From an uncultured Elusimicrobiales bacterium (GTDB lineage: Bacteria; Elusimicrobiota; Elusimicrobia; Elusimicrobiales; Elusimicrobiaceae), in the NCBI GenBank assembly GCA_944325235.1, contig CALUZE010000022.1, forward strand, positions 1-13,373: a stretch of 13,373 bases of DNA. The letters run 5' to 3'. Positions within the stretch are counted from its first letter, which is position 1; each line of letters starts with the position of its first letter. The position numbers were made by a program, and so were the translations under genes. Shown one piece after another: positions 1-6,449 of this stretch. The notes under the pieces were generated by a model. It was given only the letters and a program-made list of their open reading frames with translations. It had not been told where the DNA came from and ran no database searches.

Positions 1-1157
1 CCCTGTTTGAAGAAATGGGCTTCCGTTATTTCGGCCCCGTCAACGGCAACGACATCAACGCGATGATTGAAGTGCTGGAAAGCGTCAAGGACGTAAAAGG
101 CCCGGTGATGCTGCACGTGGTCACCAAAAAAGGCAAAGGCTACAAACCCGCCGAAGAGAAACCGACCAAATTCCACGGTGTGGGCGTGTTTGACGTAGAC
201 ACCGGCGACACTATCGGCAAGTCCAACTCGCTTACGTTTACGCAGGCGTTTTCAAACACGCTGGTGAAACTGGCCGAAAAAGACCCGGCCATCACCGCCA
301 TCACCGCCGCCATGCCCGAAGGCACCGGCCTGGACGCCTTCCGCGACAAATTCCCTTCCCGTTATTTTGACGTCGGCATTGCCGAAGAACACGCCGCCAC
401 CTTTGCGGCCGGTTTGGCGGCCGGCGGCGCTAAACCCGTTGTGGCGCTGTACTCCACGTTTGCCCAGCGCTGCTACGATCAGATTGTGCACGATATCGCC
501 CTGCAAAACCTGCCCGTCGTGTTCGCCTTGGACCGCGCCGGCCTGGTAGGCGAAGACGGCCCCACGCACCACGGCGTGTTTGACTTGAGCTTCCTGCGTG
601 ATATCCCCAACCTGATTTTGGCCGCCCCGGCGGACGAAAACGAACTGCAGCATATGCTCAAAACCGCTTTTGACGCCAAAGCCCCCTTTGTGCTGCGCTA
701 TCCGCGCGGCGCGGGCTTCAACGTGCCGATGGACTCCAAACCCAAACGCTTGGAAATCGGCAAAGGCGTGTGGCTTAAAAAAGGTAAGGACGTAAACATT
801 TTAGCCATCGGCAACCGCGTCCACCCGGCGATGCAAACCGCCCAGGCCCTGGCCGAAAAAGGGGTGGATTGCGGCGTAATCAATATGCGTTTTGTCCACC
901 CGCTGGACACCCAGCTGATTGACGAAGCGCTGAAACTTTCCCGCCGGTTGGTAACGGTGGAAGACAATATGCTCGCGGGCGGGTTCGGTTCCGCCGTGGC
1001 CGAATACCTGGCCGACAAACAGGCGGACTTTAAACTGCTGCGCCTGGGCATTGGCGACGAATTTGTGGAACACGGCAAAGTGGCCAAGCTGTATGACCGG
1101 CTGGGCCTCAACGCCGAACAAATGACACAGCATATTTTAAAATGGAACAAAAAGTGA
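1..1157 (+). CDS. dxs: 1-deoxy-D-xylulose-5-phosphate synthase, C-terminal part (5' end outside window)
   Basis: DXS is a thiamine diphosphate enzyme that condenses pyruvate with glyceraldehyde 3-phosphate, the first step of the methylerythritol phosphate route to isoprenoids. The reading frame is open from the first bases (LFEEMGFRYFGPVNGND), so the gene enters from the left. About 385 of the usual ~620 residues are visible: the end of domain I, the pyrimidine-binding transketolase domain and the C-terminal domain. Numbering from the first visible Met, the stretch GIAEEHAATF (121-130) carries the thiamine-activating Glu124, equivalent to E. coli Glu370. DGPTHHGVFD (181-190) carries Asp181 and His185, equivalent to E. 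coli Asp427 and His431. The usual YSTFxQRxxDQ motif follows the Glu. The active site therefore looks intact. The stop lies 7 nt before the LOG-family gene, which suggests co-transcription. Confidence 0.96.
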   Translation, partial: LFEEMGFRYFGPVNGNDINAMIEVLESVKDVKGPVMLHVVTKKGKGYKPAEEKPTKFHGVGVFDVDTGDTIGKSNSLTFTQAFSNTLVKLAEKDPAITAITAAMPEGTGLDAFRDKFPSRYFDVGIAEEHAATFAAGLAAGGAKPVVALYSTFAQRCYDQIVHDIALQNLPVVFALDRAGLVGEDGPTHHGVFDLSFLRDIPNLILAAPADENELQHMLKTAFDAKAPFVLRYPRGAGFNVPMDSKPKRLEIGKGVWLKKGKDVNILAIGNRVHPAMQTAQALAEKGVDCGVINMRFVHPLDTQLIDEALKLSRRLVTVEDNMLAGGFGSAVAEYLADKQADFKLLRLGIGDEFVEHGKVAKLYDRLGLNAEQMTQHILKWNKK

Positions 1158-1164
1158 GGCACAT

Positions 1165-1980
1165 ATGACCAAAGAACAAGACGCCATTGAACACGAAGAT
1201 TCCTACATCAAAGCGTACGAAGACATCAAATTGTTAAAAAAAGACTTTATGCGCCCGGTTCGTATGGAACTGGAAGTGATGAAGCCGGAAATCTATTTGC
1301 AGCATTTTAACGTGACGGACACCATCGTCTGCTTTGGCAGTGCCCGCGTGCGGGAAGAAAAAGACGCCCAAAAAGTAATTGAGTCCGCCAAAGCGGCGTT
1401 GGCCAACAACCCGTCGGACCAGAACCTGAAGAACCGCTTGTACGAAGCCGAAGGCCTGGCCAAACTCAGCAAATATTACGAAGAAGCCCGCCGCTTTGCC
1501 AAGCTGGTGGTGCAACACGCGGGTGACCGCTTTGCCGTAGTAACCGGCGGCGGCCCCGGGTTGATGGAAGCGGCCAACCGCGGTGCGTTTGAAAACGGCG
1601 GCCGCAGCATCGGCATGAACATCACCCTGCCGCACGAACAACGCCCCAACCCCTACATCACCAAAAACCTGGCGTTTTTGTTCCACTACTTTGCCATCCG
1701 CAAGCTGCACCTGGTGATGCGCTCGCGCGCATTTGTGGTGTTCCCGGGCGGGTTTGGCACGTTTGATGAATTGTTTGAAATTTTAACCCTCGTTAAAACC
1801 GGTAAAAAAGAAGACATTCCGATTGTGCTGGTGGGCAAAGAATTTTGGAACAAGGTCGTCAACATTCCGGGCTTGGCGTCGTACGGCGTCATCTCGCCGG
1901 AAGAAGCCGAATCCTGCGCGACGGTGGACACCGCCGAAGAAGCGTGGGACGTAATCGCCAAGTTCTACAAAATTAAATAA
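1165..1980 (+). CDS. LOG family protein (lysine-decarboxylase-like Rossmann fold, TIGR00730 type)
   Basis: The 271-residue protein carries both signatures of the LOG family, cytosolic nucleoside 5'-monophosphate phosphoribohydrolases once misnamed lysine decarboxylases. GGGPGLMEAANRGA is at residues 128-141 and PGGFGTFDELFE at 194-205, the phosphate-binding and catalytic loop. The Rossmann-like first strand is TIVCFGSARV (53-62). Compared with the ~190-residue compact members, it has an N-terminal extension of about 50 residues and a charged helical insert at about residues 66-110. This points to the longer subgroup. The exact substrate cannot be read from sequence, and cytokinin activation should not be assumed. 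The start is an ATG 7 nt after dxs, preceded by GTGAGG that overlaps the dxs stop. A strong hairpin terminator follows 17 nt after the stop. Confidence 0.9.
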   Translation: MTKEQDAIEHEDSYIKAYEDIKLLKKDFMRPVRMELEVMKPEIYLQHFNVTDTIVCFGSARVREEKDAQKVIESAKAALANNPSDQNLKNRLYEAEGLAKLSKYYEEARRFAKLVVQHAGDRFAVVTGGGPGLMEAANRGAFENGGRSIGMNITLPHEQRPNPYITKNLAFLFHYFAIRKLHLVMRSRAFVVFPGGFGTFDELFEILTLVKTGKKEDIPIVLVGKEFWNKVVNIPGLASYGVISPEEAESCATVDTAEEAWDVIAKFYKIK

Positions 1981-1997
1981 CTTGATTTACTGACAAA

Positions 1998-2030
1998 AAA
2001 ATCCGGCGCGCCATCCGCACGCCGGATTTT
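1998..2030. terminator. Bidirectional intrinsic terminator between the LOG gene and the pilin gene
   Basis: An 11-bp perfect stem (1998-2008 pairing with 2020-2030) encloses an 11-nt loop. T-runs flank the stem on both strands: TTTT at the 3' edge on plus, and seven T on minus. It lies between two convergent stop codons (1980 and 2032), so it most likely ends transcription from both sides. Confidence 0.85.
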
Positions 2031-2031
2031 C

Positions 2032-2538
2032 TTAATTCATATAACACTTTCCATTACCGCAAAGGCTTTTGCACAATTTTTTCCCGCGGGTATTCCAGCC
2101 TAAACATAAAAATTTACCGGCATTTTCCGCAGGGTTTCCGGCATACAAAAAATAGTAATAATAATGGAAATCACTCCTATCCCGCGTATTGGAATTCCAG
2201 CTGTTGAAATTTGACGAATTTAAATCAATTCGCATATTGGGGCAAATTAAATCATACCACGCGGAACCCGTCTCCGTACATCCGGGAATCTCTATATCCA
2301 AATCCGCCCAATATTTGGGATAAGAGCCGTTGGCTACATAATACAGCTCTATCATATCCTTCAGTTTTGCCGTTATCGTTTGTATTTCCCTAAAACGGGC
2401 TTTGTCTACTGCCAACTGGTATTGCGGAAGCGCCACTGCCGCCAAAATACCAATAATTAAAACCACTACTAATAACTCTATTAGCGTAAATCCGGGGTTT
2501 TTATCCGCCGGGAGGGATTTTTGATAAATTTTTGTCAT
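2032..2538 (-). CDS. Type IV pilin-like protein (prepilin with N-terminal methylation motif)
   Basis: This 168-residue protein has a 16-residue basic leader ending in Gly, then the prepilin peptidase signature FTLIELLVVVLIIGILAAVA. Glu5 of the mature protein is present, which is needed for assembly. The hydrophobic helix is followed by a long amphipathic helix (QYQLAVDKARFREIQTI) and a variable globular domain of ~120 residues. The C-terminal domain has six cysteines, four of them clustered near the end, and a run of four tyrosines. Disulfide-stabilised loops are therefore likely. The protein would be processed by PilD and held in the inner membrane or assembled into a pilus or pseudopilus. 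I prefer the ATG at 2538 over an in-frame TTG two codons upstream. No Shine-Dalgarno site precedes either, and a -10-like box lies only 6 nt upstream. Whether it is a major pilin, a minor pilin or a type II secretion pseudopilin cannot be decided. No other pilus gene is nearby. Confidence 0.9.
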   Translation of the reverse strand: MTKIYQKSLPADKNPGFTLIELLVVVLIIGILAAVALPQYQLAVDKARFREIQTITAKLKDMIELYYVANGSYPKYWADLDIEIPGCTETGSAWYDLICPNMRIDLNSSNFNSWNSNTRDRSDFHYYYYFLYAGNPAENAGKFLCLGWNTRGKKLCKSLCGNGKCYMN

Positions 2539-2557
2539 AGCCAAAATTTATCAAAAA
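2518..2557. repeat. 15-bp AT-rich inverted repeat spanning the pilin start codon
   Basis: Positions 2518-2532 are perfectly complementary to 2543-2557, with a 10-nt gap. The pilin ATG (2536-2538) lies in that gap, and the putative -10 box (2545-2550) lies in the right arm. It could be an operator or, if transcribed from further upstream, a hairpin presenting the start codon in its loop. Part of the right arm is the homopolymeric A/T run, so the outer base pairs are low in information. Confidence 0.6.
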
Positions 2558-2572
2558 AAAAAAACGAGTCAA
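2545..2572 (-). promoter_or_regulatory. Putative pilin promoter with a 12-T homopolymer in the spacer
   Basis: On the minus strand a -35-like TTGACT (2572-2567) is followed by a 16-nt spacer and a -10-like TAAATT (2550-2545). Twelve of the spacer bases are an uninterrupted T run (2564-2553). The predicted transcription start falls at or next to the ATG at 2538. Homopolymers in promoter spacers are known slippage sites that change spacer length and expression. Here the promoter call itself is inference. Confidence 0.5.
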
Positions 2573-2685
2573 CCCTTAGACGGAAAAGCCATTTAAATCC
2601 GTTTGATGACGGCGTTTGTTTTACTTCTCCGTTTTACTTCTGTCGCTCAGCCGCATCTTTCCGTTAGGCGCCGGCAAGCAGCACA
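2573..2685. other. Intergenic stretch upstream of the pilin promoter
   Basis: I find no gene here on either strand. The only structure noticed is an 11-bp direct repeat, GTTTTACTTCT, at 2618-2628 and 2631-2641 (13-nt period). It sits upstream of the putative pilin promoter and could be a protein-binding site or chance. Confidence 0.3.
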
Positions 2686-2720
2686 TAAAAAAACCGCCGG
2701 AGCGATTTGCTCCGGCGGTT
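2686..2720 (-). terminator. Intrinsic terminator of the H1-like gene
   Basis: A 12-bp perfect GC-rich stem (2692-2703 with 2709-2720) has a 5-nt loop and is followed on the minus strand by seven T (2693-2687). It starts 14 nt after the stop codon of the H1-like gene. Confidence 0.9.
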
Positions 2721-2734
2721 GTTGGTTTACTAAA

Positions 2735-3004
2735 TTATTTTTTCTTCGCAACTTTTTTTACAGCTTTTTTAGCTGCCGGTTTTTTGGCGGCGGCTTTTTT
2801 CACGGTTTTTTTAGCCGTTTTTTTCACAGCGGCTTTTTTGACGGCCACTTTTTTCACGGCTTTTTTTGCACAGGCTTTTTTGGCGCAAGCCTTTTTAGCA
2901 CAGGCTTTCTTCGCCGGTTTTTTTACGGCGGCTTTCTTTACGGCTACTTTCTTAGCGGCCGGCTTTTTGGCGGCGGCCTTTTTCACGGTTTTTTTAACGG
3001 CCAT
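2735..3004 (-). CDS. Histone H1-like Lys/Ala-rich DNA-binding protein
   Basis: The 89-residue product is made almost only of Lys, Ala, Val, Pro and Thr in AAKK/VKKA-type repeats. This composition resembles the chlamydial Hc1/Hc2 and other bacterial H1-like proteins that bind and compact DNA without a fixed fold. The first and last thirds are near copies of each other (both contain TVKKAAAKKPAAKK). The middle carries three successive KKACA units, so three cysteines occur in an otherwise unreactive polycation. That allows metal binding or disulfide cross-linking, though this is inference. The ATG at 3004 has a clear AGGAG at 6-nt spacing. An in-frame TTG further upstream would place that AGGAG inside the gene and is rejected. 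It has its own promoter and a strong terminator, so it is probably a single-gene unit. Repetitive Lys/Ala codons make the reverse strand open in other frames, but these are shadows. Confidence 0.85.
   Translation of the reverse strand: MAVKKTVKKAAAKKPAAKKVAVKKAAVKKPAKKACAKKACAKKACAKKAVKKVAVKKAAVKKTAKKTVKKAAAKKPAAKKAVKKVAKKK
2775..2813. repeat. 39-bp direct repeat inside the H1-like gene, copy 1
   Basis: This stretch matches 2958-2996 with two mismatches in 39 bases, both within T/C-rich Lys/Ala codons. It shows that the two ends of the H1-like gene arose by internal duplication or are kept alike by recombination. In-frame deletion or expansion between the copies is possible. Confidence 0.8.
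2958..2996. repeat. 39-bp direct repeat inside the H1-like gene, copy 2
   Basis: Partner of the copy at 2775-2813 (two mismatches), 183 bp apart. It encodes the TVKKAAAKKPAAKK segment near the N-terminus. Confidence 0.8.
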
Positions 3005-3042
3005 TTTTTTCTCCTGAGACAATTAGTTTTAACCTCATAAAA

Positions 3043-3071
3043 ATAATAGCACAAATTAGTTGAAAATGCAA
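3043..3071 (-). promoter_or_regulatory. Putative promoter of the H1-like gene
   Basis: The minus strand shows an extended -10 box TGC-TATTAT (hexamer 3048-3043) with TTGCAT 17 nt upstream (3071-3066). This gives a leader of about 30 nt containing the AGGAG site. The -35 region overlaps a 7-bp inverted repeat (GAAAATG 3062-3068 / CATTTTC 3073-3079), a possible operator. Confidence 0.5.
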
Positions 3072-3142
3072 ACATTTTCCCGTCTAAGAATAATTTTTTT
3101 AAAAAAATCAAGCCCCTGTTTTTACCGTCTGAAAATCCGTTT

Positions 3143-3559
3143 TTATTTTTTCTCCGTCGGAGATTTTTTATTTCCGCGCATCAAACCATACACGCCGCTG
3201 CGTCCGCACAAGGCCGTAAACACAAACGCATTTAACGTGTTTTTGTACACCAGCGTTACACAAACAGCAAACACGAGTGCAAACAAAAAATGCGTATCTT
3301 CCGCATAAAATCCGCGCCACAAACTGCTTGCGGCCGCATACAAAATAAGCACCATATACACCCAGTTGCACGCATAAAAAAATTGCAGCGTGCGCTTTAA
3401 ATCCGTTATGTTAAACGCCCGCAACGCAAGCGGCAACAAGGCGCTTTTCCCGACGGCAAACAAGCCGCCCAGCACAAACCCTTCCACGTACGAGCCGACA
3501 AAAATATGCCCCGCACCGGGCGCCACCAAACTGAACAACAACGCCAAAAACGCACTCAT
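3143..3559 (-). CDS. Small multi-pass membrane protein of unknown function
   Basis: The protein has 138 residues and about three or four hydrophobic segments. The first (AFLALLFSLVAPGAGHIFVG) contains a PGxGHxxxG turn like that seen in TM2-type and related small membrane proteins. The others are around EGFVLGGLFAVGKSALLPLA, FYACNWVYMVLILYAAA and FLFALVFAVCVTLVY. The C-terminus is short and basic. I do not recognise a specific family. The ATG at 3559 overlaps the stop of the CYTH gene in an ATGA junction, which favours translational coupling and this start. GGGGG lies 4 nt upstream. An in-frame GTG at 3571 is possible but less likely. The overlap says it is expressed with the CYTH protein, but a shared function is not shown. 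Confidence 0.75.
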   Translation of the reverse strand: MSAFLALLFSLVAPGAGHIFVGSYVEGFVLGGLFAVGKSALLPLALRAFNITDLKRTLQFFYACNWVYMVLILYAAASSLWRGFYAEDTHFLFALVFAVCVTLVYKNTLNAFVFTALCGRSGVYGLMRGNKKSPTEKK

Positions 3560-4185
3560 TTGTCCCCCCACAATTTAAGCAGTTCCCCGGCGGTTTTTAC
3601 TTTGGAAATTTTCGCATACGTTAGCCCGCTTTCACGCGTGAGTTCCTGCGCCAATTGTTCCGTTCGTTCCACGCGGCCCTGCTTGTGCTCCAGTTCAATT
3701 TCTTTCATCAGCACGCGCCGCCCCGCCACGCGGATTTCAAATGCGTCAAACGCCATTTCGGCGGTTGCTCCGTCGTAAAAAAGGTTCACTGTTTGCCGCC
3801 GGTTGCGTATTTCAAACAACGCTTTCAAGCCTTGCAGAGGCACGCCTTGCCACATTTTTTTATTCGCCAAAACGGCAAGCGCGTCCGCTCGTTTTTGCAC
3901 ACCGGGCAGCGGCAAAGTTTCTTCCCGCCGGACGGCTTTTCCGTTCACCATTGCCGTGCGCGTTTTATACGTGGCTTCCCATTTTCCGCCCGTACAGCGC
4001 ACGCGCAGCGCAATCAGTTCGCGCGCCAAATCGCCGGCAAGCGTATCCAAATATACATCGCAAATGTGCAGTTTCTTCGGCGCCGTATGCTTCAGCCCGG
4101 GTACGCGCCGCCACGCCCCTCGCATACGCGCAAAAGCACGCGGGGTATTGGCATCCCATTTAAATTCGGTTTCAAAATGCTTCAT
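3556..4185 (-). CDS. CYTH-domain protein (putative triphosphatase / adenylate-cyclase-like fold)
   Basis: The 209-residue protein shows the CYTH triphosphate-tunnel pattern. It opens with the ExExK signature (Glu5, Glu7, Lys9 in HFETEFKW), followed by VYLDT (44-48), LRVRC (60-64) with paired Arg, ATYKT (71-75), REE (87-89), EIRNRR (125-130) and KEIELE (161-166). Family members hydrolyse inorganic or nucleoside triphosphates, or make cAMP, inside a charged beta-barrel using divalent metal. Tripolyphosphatase-like activity is the default guess, and the true substrate is unknown. The ATG at 4185 has no Shine-Dalgarno site upstream. A pair of overlapping -10-like boxes lies in the 45-bp gap to the divergent thioesterase gene. 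The 3' end overlaps the next gene by 4 nt. Confidence 0.82.
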   Translation of the reverse strand: MKHFETEFKWDANTPRAFARMRGAWRRVPGLKHTAPKKLHICDVYLDTLAGDLARELIALRVRCTGGKWEATYKTRTAMVNGKAVRREETLPLPGVQKRADALAVLANKKMWQGVPLQGLKALFEIRNRRQTVNLFYDGATAEMAFDAFEIRVAGRRVLMKEIELEHKQGRVERTEQLAQELTRESGLTYAKISKVKTAGELLKLWGDK

Positions 4186-4204
4186 ATGTTTAGTTTACCA
4201 AAAA

Positions 4205-4213
4205 AGTATAATA
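4205..4213. promoter_or_regulatory. Overlapping divergent -10 boxes (CYTH gene / thioesterase gene)
   Basis: TATAAT at 4207-4212 on the plus strand points to the thioesterase gene, with a predicted start near 4219 just ahead of its AGGAGG. The reverse strand of the same bases reads TATACT (4210-4205) or TATTAT (4213-4208) toward the CYTH gene. No convincing -35 is seen on either side. Overlap would force the two units to compete for polymerase. Confidence 0.45.
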
Positions 4214-4230
4214 ACTTTAGGAGGGAATTT

Positions 4231-4716
4231 ATGGATAAAGTACGTCAACCCACTTCGCTGCAATGCTTCGCCTGCGGGCGCAAAAATCCTTTTGGTTTAA
4301 AATTGGAATGGTACAATAACTACGATGAAAAACAAGTAGAAACCACGTTTACGCTGGACGATAATTATTGCTCCTATCCCGGCACCGTGCACGGCGGTAT
4401 CCTGGCCACTATTTTGGACGAAACCTCCGGCCGCGCCATTTTGCTTAATAATGATTTCAACCGTTTGATGGTAACCTTAAAAATGGAAATTGTGTACAAA
4501 CACAACACACCTACGAACACGCCGCTGAAAGCTATCGGCCGCGTGCTGAAAGACGGCGGCTCCCGCGCGCAGGTGGAAGGCGAAATTGTCCTGCCGGACG
4601 GGACCGTATCAGCCAAGTGCACCAGCATTCTGTACAAAATTCCGCAGGCCGTGAAAGACAAATGGGGCCCCGAAGAAGAAGAATGGGCCCGCACCACCCC
4701 CAAGGTGGGAAAATAA
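4231..4716 (+). CDS. PaaI-family hotdog-fold thioesterase
   Basis: The 161-residue protein carries the hotdog thioesterase core PGTVHGGILATILDE (50-64). VHGG is the usual acyl-CoA-binding loop and the acidic LDE lies at the end of the central helix. The N-terminus has CFACGRKNPFGLKL (12-25), the CxxCGxxNPxGL motif common in this subfamily. Such enzymes hydrolyse acyl- or aryl-CoA thioesters in the cytosol, and the substrate cannot be inferred. The ATG at 4231 has a perfect AGGAGG (4219-4224) 6 nt upstream. The frame stays open far upstream, but that part overlaps the CYTH gene and is not coding. It lies directly before tRNA-Val, which has its own promoter. Confidence 0.9.
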   Translation: MDKVRQPTSLQCFACGRKNPFGLKLEWYNNYDEKQVETTFTLDDNYCSYPGTVHGGILATILDETSGRAILLNNDFNRLMVTLKMEIVYKHNTPTNTPLKAIGRVLKDGGSRAQVEGEIVLPDGTVSAKCTSILYKIPQAVKDKWGPEEEEWARTTPKVGK

Positions 4717-4734
4717 CGATACGATAGCCGAACG

Positions 4735-4763
4735 TTGAGTTCCGGCTTGGATTTTGCTAAAAT
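4735..4763 (+). promoter_or_regulatory. Promoter of tRNA-Val
   Basis: TTGAGT (4735-4740), a 17-nt spacer and TAAAAT (4758-4763) preceded by TGC (extended -10) place the start near 4770, 8 nt before the mature tRNA. This is one of the clearest promoters in the window. Confidence 0.75.
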
Positions 4764-4777
4764 ATAGTATCGCTTTC

Positions 4778-4853
4778 GGATCGGTAGCTTAGTTGGTAGA
4801 GCGCCTGCTTTACACGCAGGAGGTCACAGGTTCGAGTCCTGTCCGGTCCACCA
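4778..4853 (+). tRNA. trnV: tRNA-Val (anticodon UAC)
   Basis: The 76-nt cloverleaf is complete. The acceptor stem GGATCGG pairs with CCGGTCC with one T-G pair. The D arm is GCTT/GAGC. The anticodon stem CCTGC/GCAGG has loop TTTACAC and anticodon TAC. The T stem ACAGG/CCTGT has loop TTCGAGT. The discriminator base is A, and the 3' CCA is encoded in the DNA. A dedicated promoter and terminator flank it, so it is a single-gene unit. Confidence 0.97.
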
Positions 4854-4857
4854 TTTT

Positions 4858-4887
4858 AAAAGGCACTTCGTACGAAGTGCCTTTTTT
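4858..4887 (+). terminator. Intrinsic terminator of tRNA-Val
   Basis: A 12-bp stem (4858-4869 with 4874-4885) with a GTAC loop is followed by a T run (4882-4887). It begins 5 nt after the tRNA CCA end. Confidence 0.92.
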
Positions 4888-5000
4888 GTTGGCTGTATGA
4901 TCGGCAAGGCGCGTTTTTATGTCATAATATAGGGAGAGTCGGCAAAGGAATGGAGCGGAGTGACCAAAGCCGTTTAACGCCGGCGATTTAGGGGGATATT

Positions 5001-6365
5001 ATGGATAAATTGTTGCAAAAACAACGGGATTTTTTTTACTCGGGGGCAACCTTGCCCGTATCCGCGCGCGTAAAATATTTAAAAAAATTACAGGCGGCGA
5101 TTCGCCACCAGCAGGACGAACTCTGCCAGGCGCTCTACCGGGATTTGGGCAAAAGCCCGAACGAAGCCTATATGTGCGAAATCGGAATGTGCCTGGAAGA
5201 AATTGCGTACTTTTTAAAACACCTGCCGAAATTGGCCCAAGATAAAACCGTCAAAACGGCAATGTCCAACTTCCCGGCCAAAAGTATTATCCGGCCGGAA
5301 CCGCGGGGCAACGTGCTAATCATTAGCCCGTGGAATTATCCGTTGTTGCTTTCGGTGGAACCGCTGATTGACGCCGTAGCCGCCGGTAACACGGTGGTGC
5401 TAAAACCCAGTGCCTATTCCCCCCACACGTCTCAAGCCGTACGCCAACTGCTGCAAGCTGTGTTCCCGGAAGAATATGTGGCCGTGGTGACGGGCGGGCG
5501 GCAGGAAAACCAACACCTGCTCAGCCAACCGTTTGACTACATCTTTTTTACGGGCAGTATGGCCGTGGGCAAAGAAGTGTTGCGCCGGGCGGCCGAAAAT
5601 TTAACCCCGGTCACCCTGGAGCTGGGCGGAAAAAGCCCGTGCCTGGTGGACGAATCCGCCCGCCTGGACCTGGCGGCGCGGCGGATTGTGTTCGGCAAAT
5701 TTTTAAACTGCGGGCAAACGTGCGTGGCGCCCGATTACATTTGGTGCCACGAAAGCCTCCGCGAGCCCCTGCTAAACGCCCTCAAGCGGGAAATCACGGC
5801 CCAGTTTGGTTCGCACCCGCTGCAAAACCCACACTACGGCAAAATCATCAACGAAAAACATTTCCGCCGTTTGACTCATCTGCTGCACCCGGACAAAATC
5901 GTGTTTGGCGGGGAAACGAATCCCCAAACGCTGCAAATTGCCCCCACGCTGTTGTCCCCCGTTACCTGGGAAGACCCCGTGATGCAGGAAGAAATTTTCG
6001 GCCCGATTTTGCCCGTGCTGACATACCGGAACTTGGACGAAGTGATTGACGAGCTCCACCGTCGGCCGCACCCGTTGGCGCTATATCTGTTTTCCGAAGA
6101 CCGCGCCCATATCCAACGCATTACCCGCCACTGCTCATACGGCGGTGGCTGCATCAACGACACGATTATGCACCTGACCACCCCGTACTTGCCGTTTGGC
6201 GGCGTGGGGGCCAGCGGCATGGGGCACTACCACGGGAAATTCGGGTTTGAAACGTTCTCGCACCACAAGAGCCTTTTGGACCGCAAAACCTGGCTGGATA
6301 TGCCCGCGCGCTACCAATCGTATACGTCGTGGAAGGATAAACTCTTGCGGCTGTTCCTGCGCTGA
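5001..6365 (+). CDS. Aldehyde dehydrogenase family protein (class 3-like)
   Basis: The 454-residue protein is a full-length NAD(P)-dependent aldehyde dehydrogenase, oxidising aldehydes to acids through a thioester on a cysteine. Motifs in order are PWNYP (110-114) with the oxyanion Asn112, the cofactor-binding VLKPSAYSP (133-141), FFTGSMAVGK (182-191), TLELGGKSP (205-213) with general base Glu207, and NCGQTC (237-242) with catalytic Cys241. EEIFGP and the C-terminal PFGGVGASGMG and GxxGFxxFSHHKS blocks follow. The short length, absence of an N-terminal extension and the late SHHKS block fit the ALDH3/fatty-aldehyde group. The start ATG has AGGGGG about 5 nt upstream. The ~110 nt after the tRNA terminator contain a possible -10 (CATAAT, 4923-4928) without a good -35. 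A run of 8 T lies near the 5' end of the gene. The physiological aldehyde is unknown. Confidence 0.94.
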   Translation: MDKLLQKQRDFFYSGATLPVSARVKYLKKLQAAIRHQQDELCQALYRDLGKSPNEAYMCEIGMCLEEIAYFLKHLPKLAQDKTVKTAMSNFPAKSIIRPEPRGNVLIISPWNYPLLLSVEPLIDAVAAGNTVVLKPSAYSPHTSQAVRQLLQAVFPEEYVAVVTGGRQENQHLLSQPFDYIFFTGSMAVGKEVLRRAAENLTPVTLELGGKSPCLVDESARLDLAARRIVFGKFLNCGQTCVAPDYIWCHESLREPLLNALKREITAQFGSHPLQNPHYGKIINEKHFRRLTHLLHPDKIVFGGETNPQTLQIAPTLLSPVTWEDPVMQEEIFGPILPVLTYRNLDEVIDELHRRPHPLALYLFSEDRAHIQRITRHCSYGGGCINDTIMHLTTPYLPFGGVGASGMGHYHGKFGFETFSHHKSLLDRKTWLDMPARYQSYTSWKDKLLRLFLR

Positions 6366-6394
6366 CTTGCACCGAAACTTTCCGTCCGTTTGCA

Positions 6395-6430
6395 CAAAAA
6401 ACAGCCTGGCGCCGCGTTGCGCCAGGCTGT
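6395..6430 (-). terminator. Intrinsic terminator of the lipoprotein gene
   Basis: A 12-bp perfect stem (6401-6412 with 6419-6430) with a 6-nt loop is followed on the minus strand by six T. It starts about 20 nt after the lipoprotein stop and lies between convergent genes. On the plus strand it has no T run, so it is at best a weak stop for the aldehyde dehydrogenase transcript. Confidence 0.85.
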
Positions 6431-6449
6431 CTTGTGCCAAATCCATTTT

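Noticed and set aside
252..1133. Long minus-strand frames opposite dxs
   Set aside because: dxs is unmistakable in the plus frame. The reverse frames have no family motifs and no ribosome-binding sites.
2735..3004. Short spaced repeats that might suggest a CRISPR array
   Set aside because: Repeats are imperfect, in frame and explained by KKAA-type codons, with no spacer-repeat periodicity.
2603..3040. Phe/Gly-rich open frames on the plus strand opposite the H1-like gene
   Set aside because: They are the reverse reading of Lys/Ala codon repeats. The minus strand has the ribosome-binding site, promoter and terminator.
3093..3108. 16-nt palindrome of seven T then seven A as a terminator of the small membrane protein gene
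   Set aside because: Pure A-T pairing without a GC stem would be too weak. Such runs are expected in an AT-rich gap.
3655..4230. Plus-strand extension of the thioesterase frame upstream of 4231
   Set aside because: It is antisense to a well-supported CYTH gene, reads as low-complexity Arg/Phe/His-rich protein, and a perfect AGGAGG fixes the start at 4231.
5030..5037. Run of eight T near the 5' end of the aldehyde dehydrogenase gene as a phase-variation tract
   Set aside because: Eight bases encoding conserved-looking Phe-Phe can occur by chance, and a metabolic enzyme is an unlikely target. The frame is intact.
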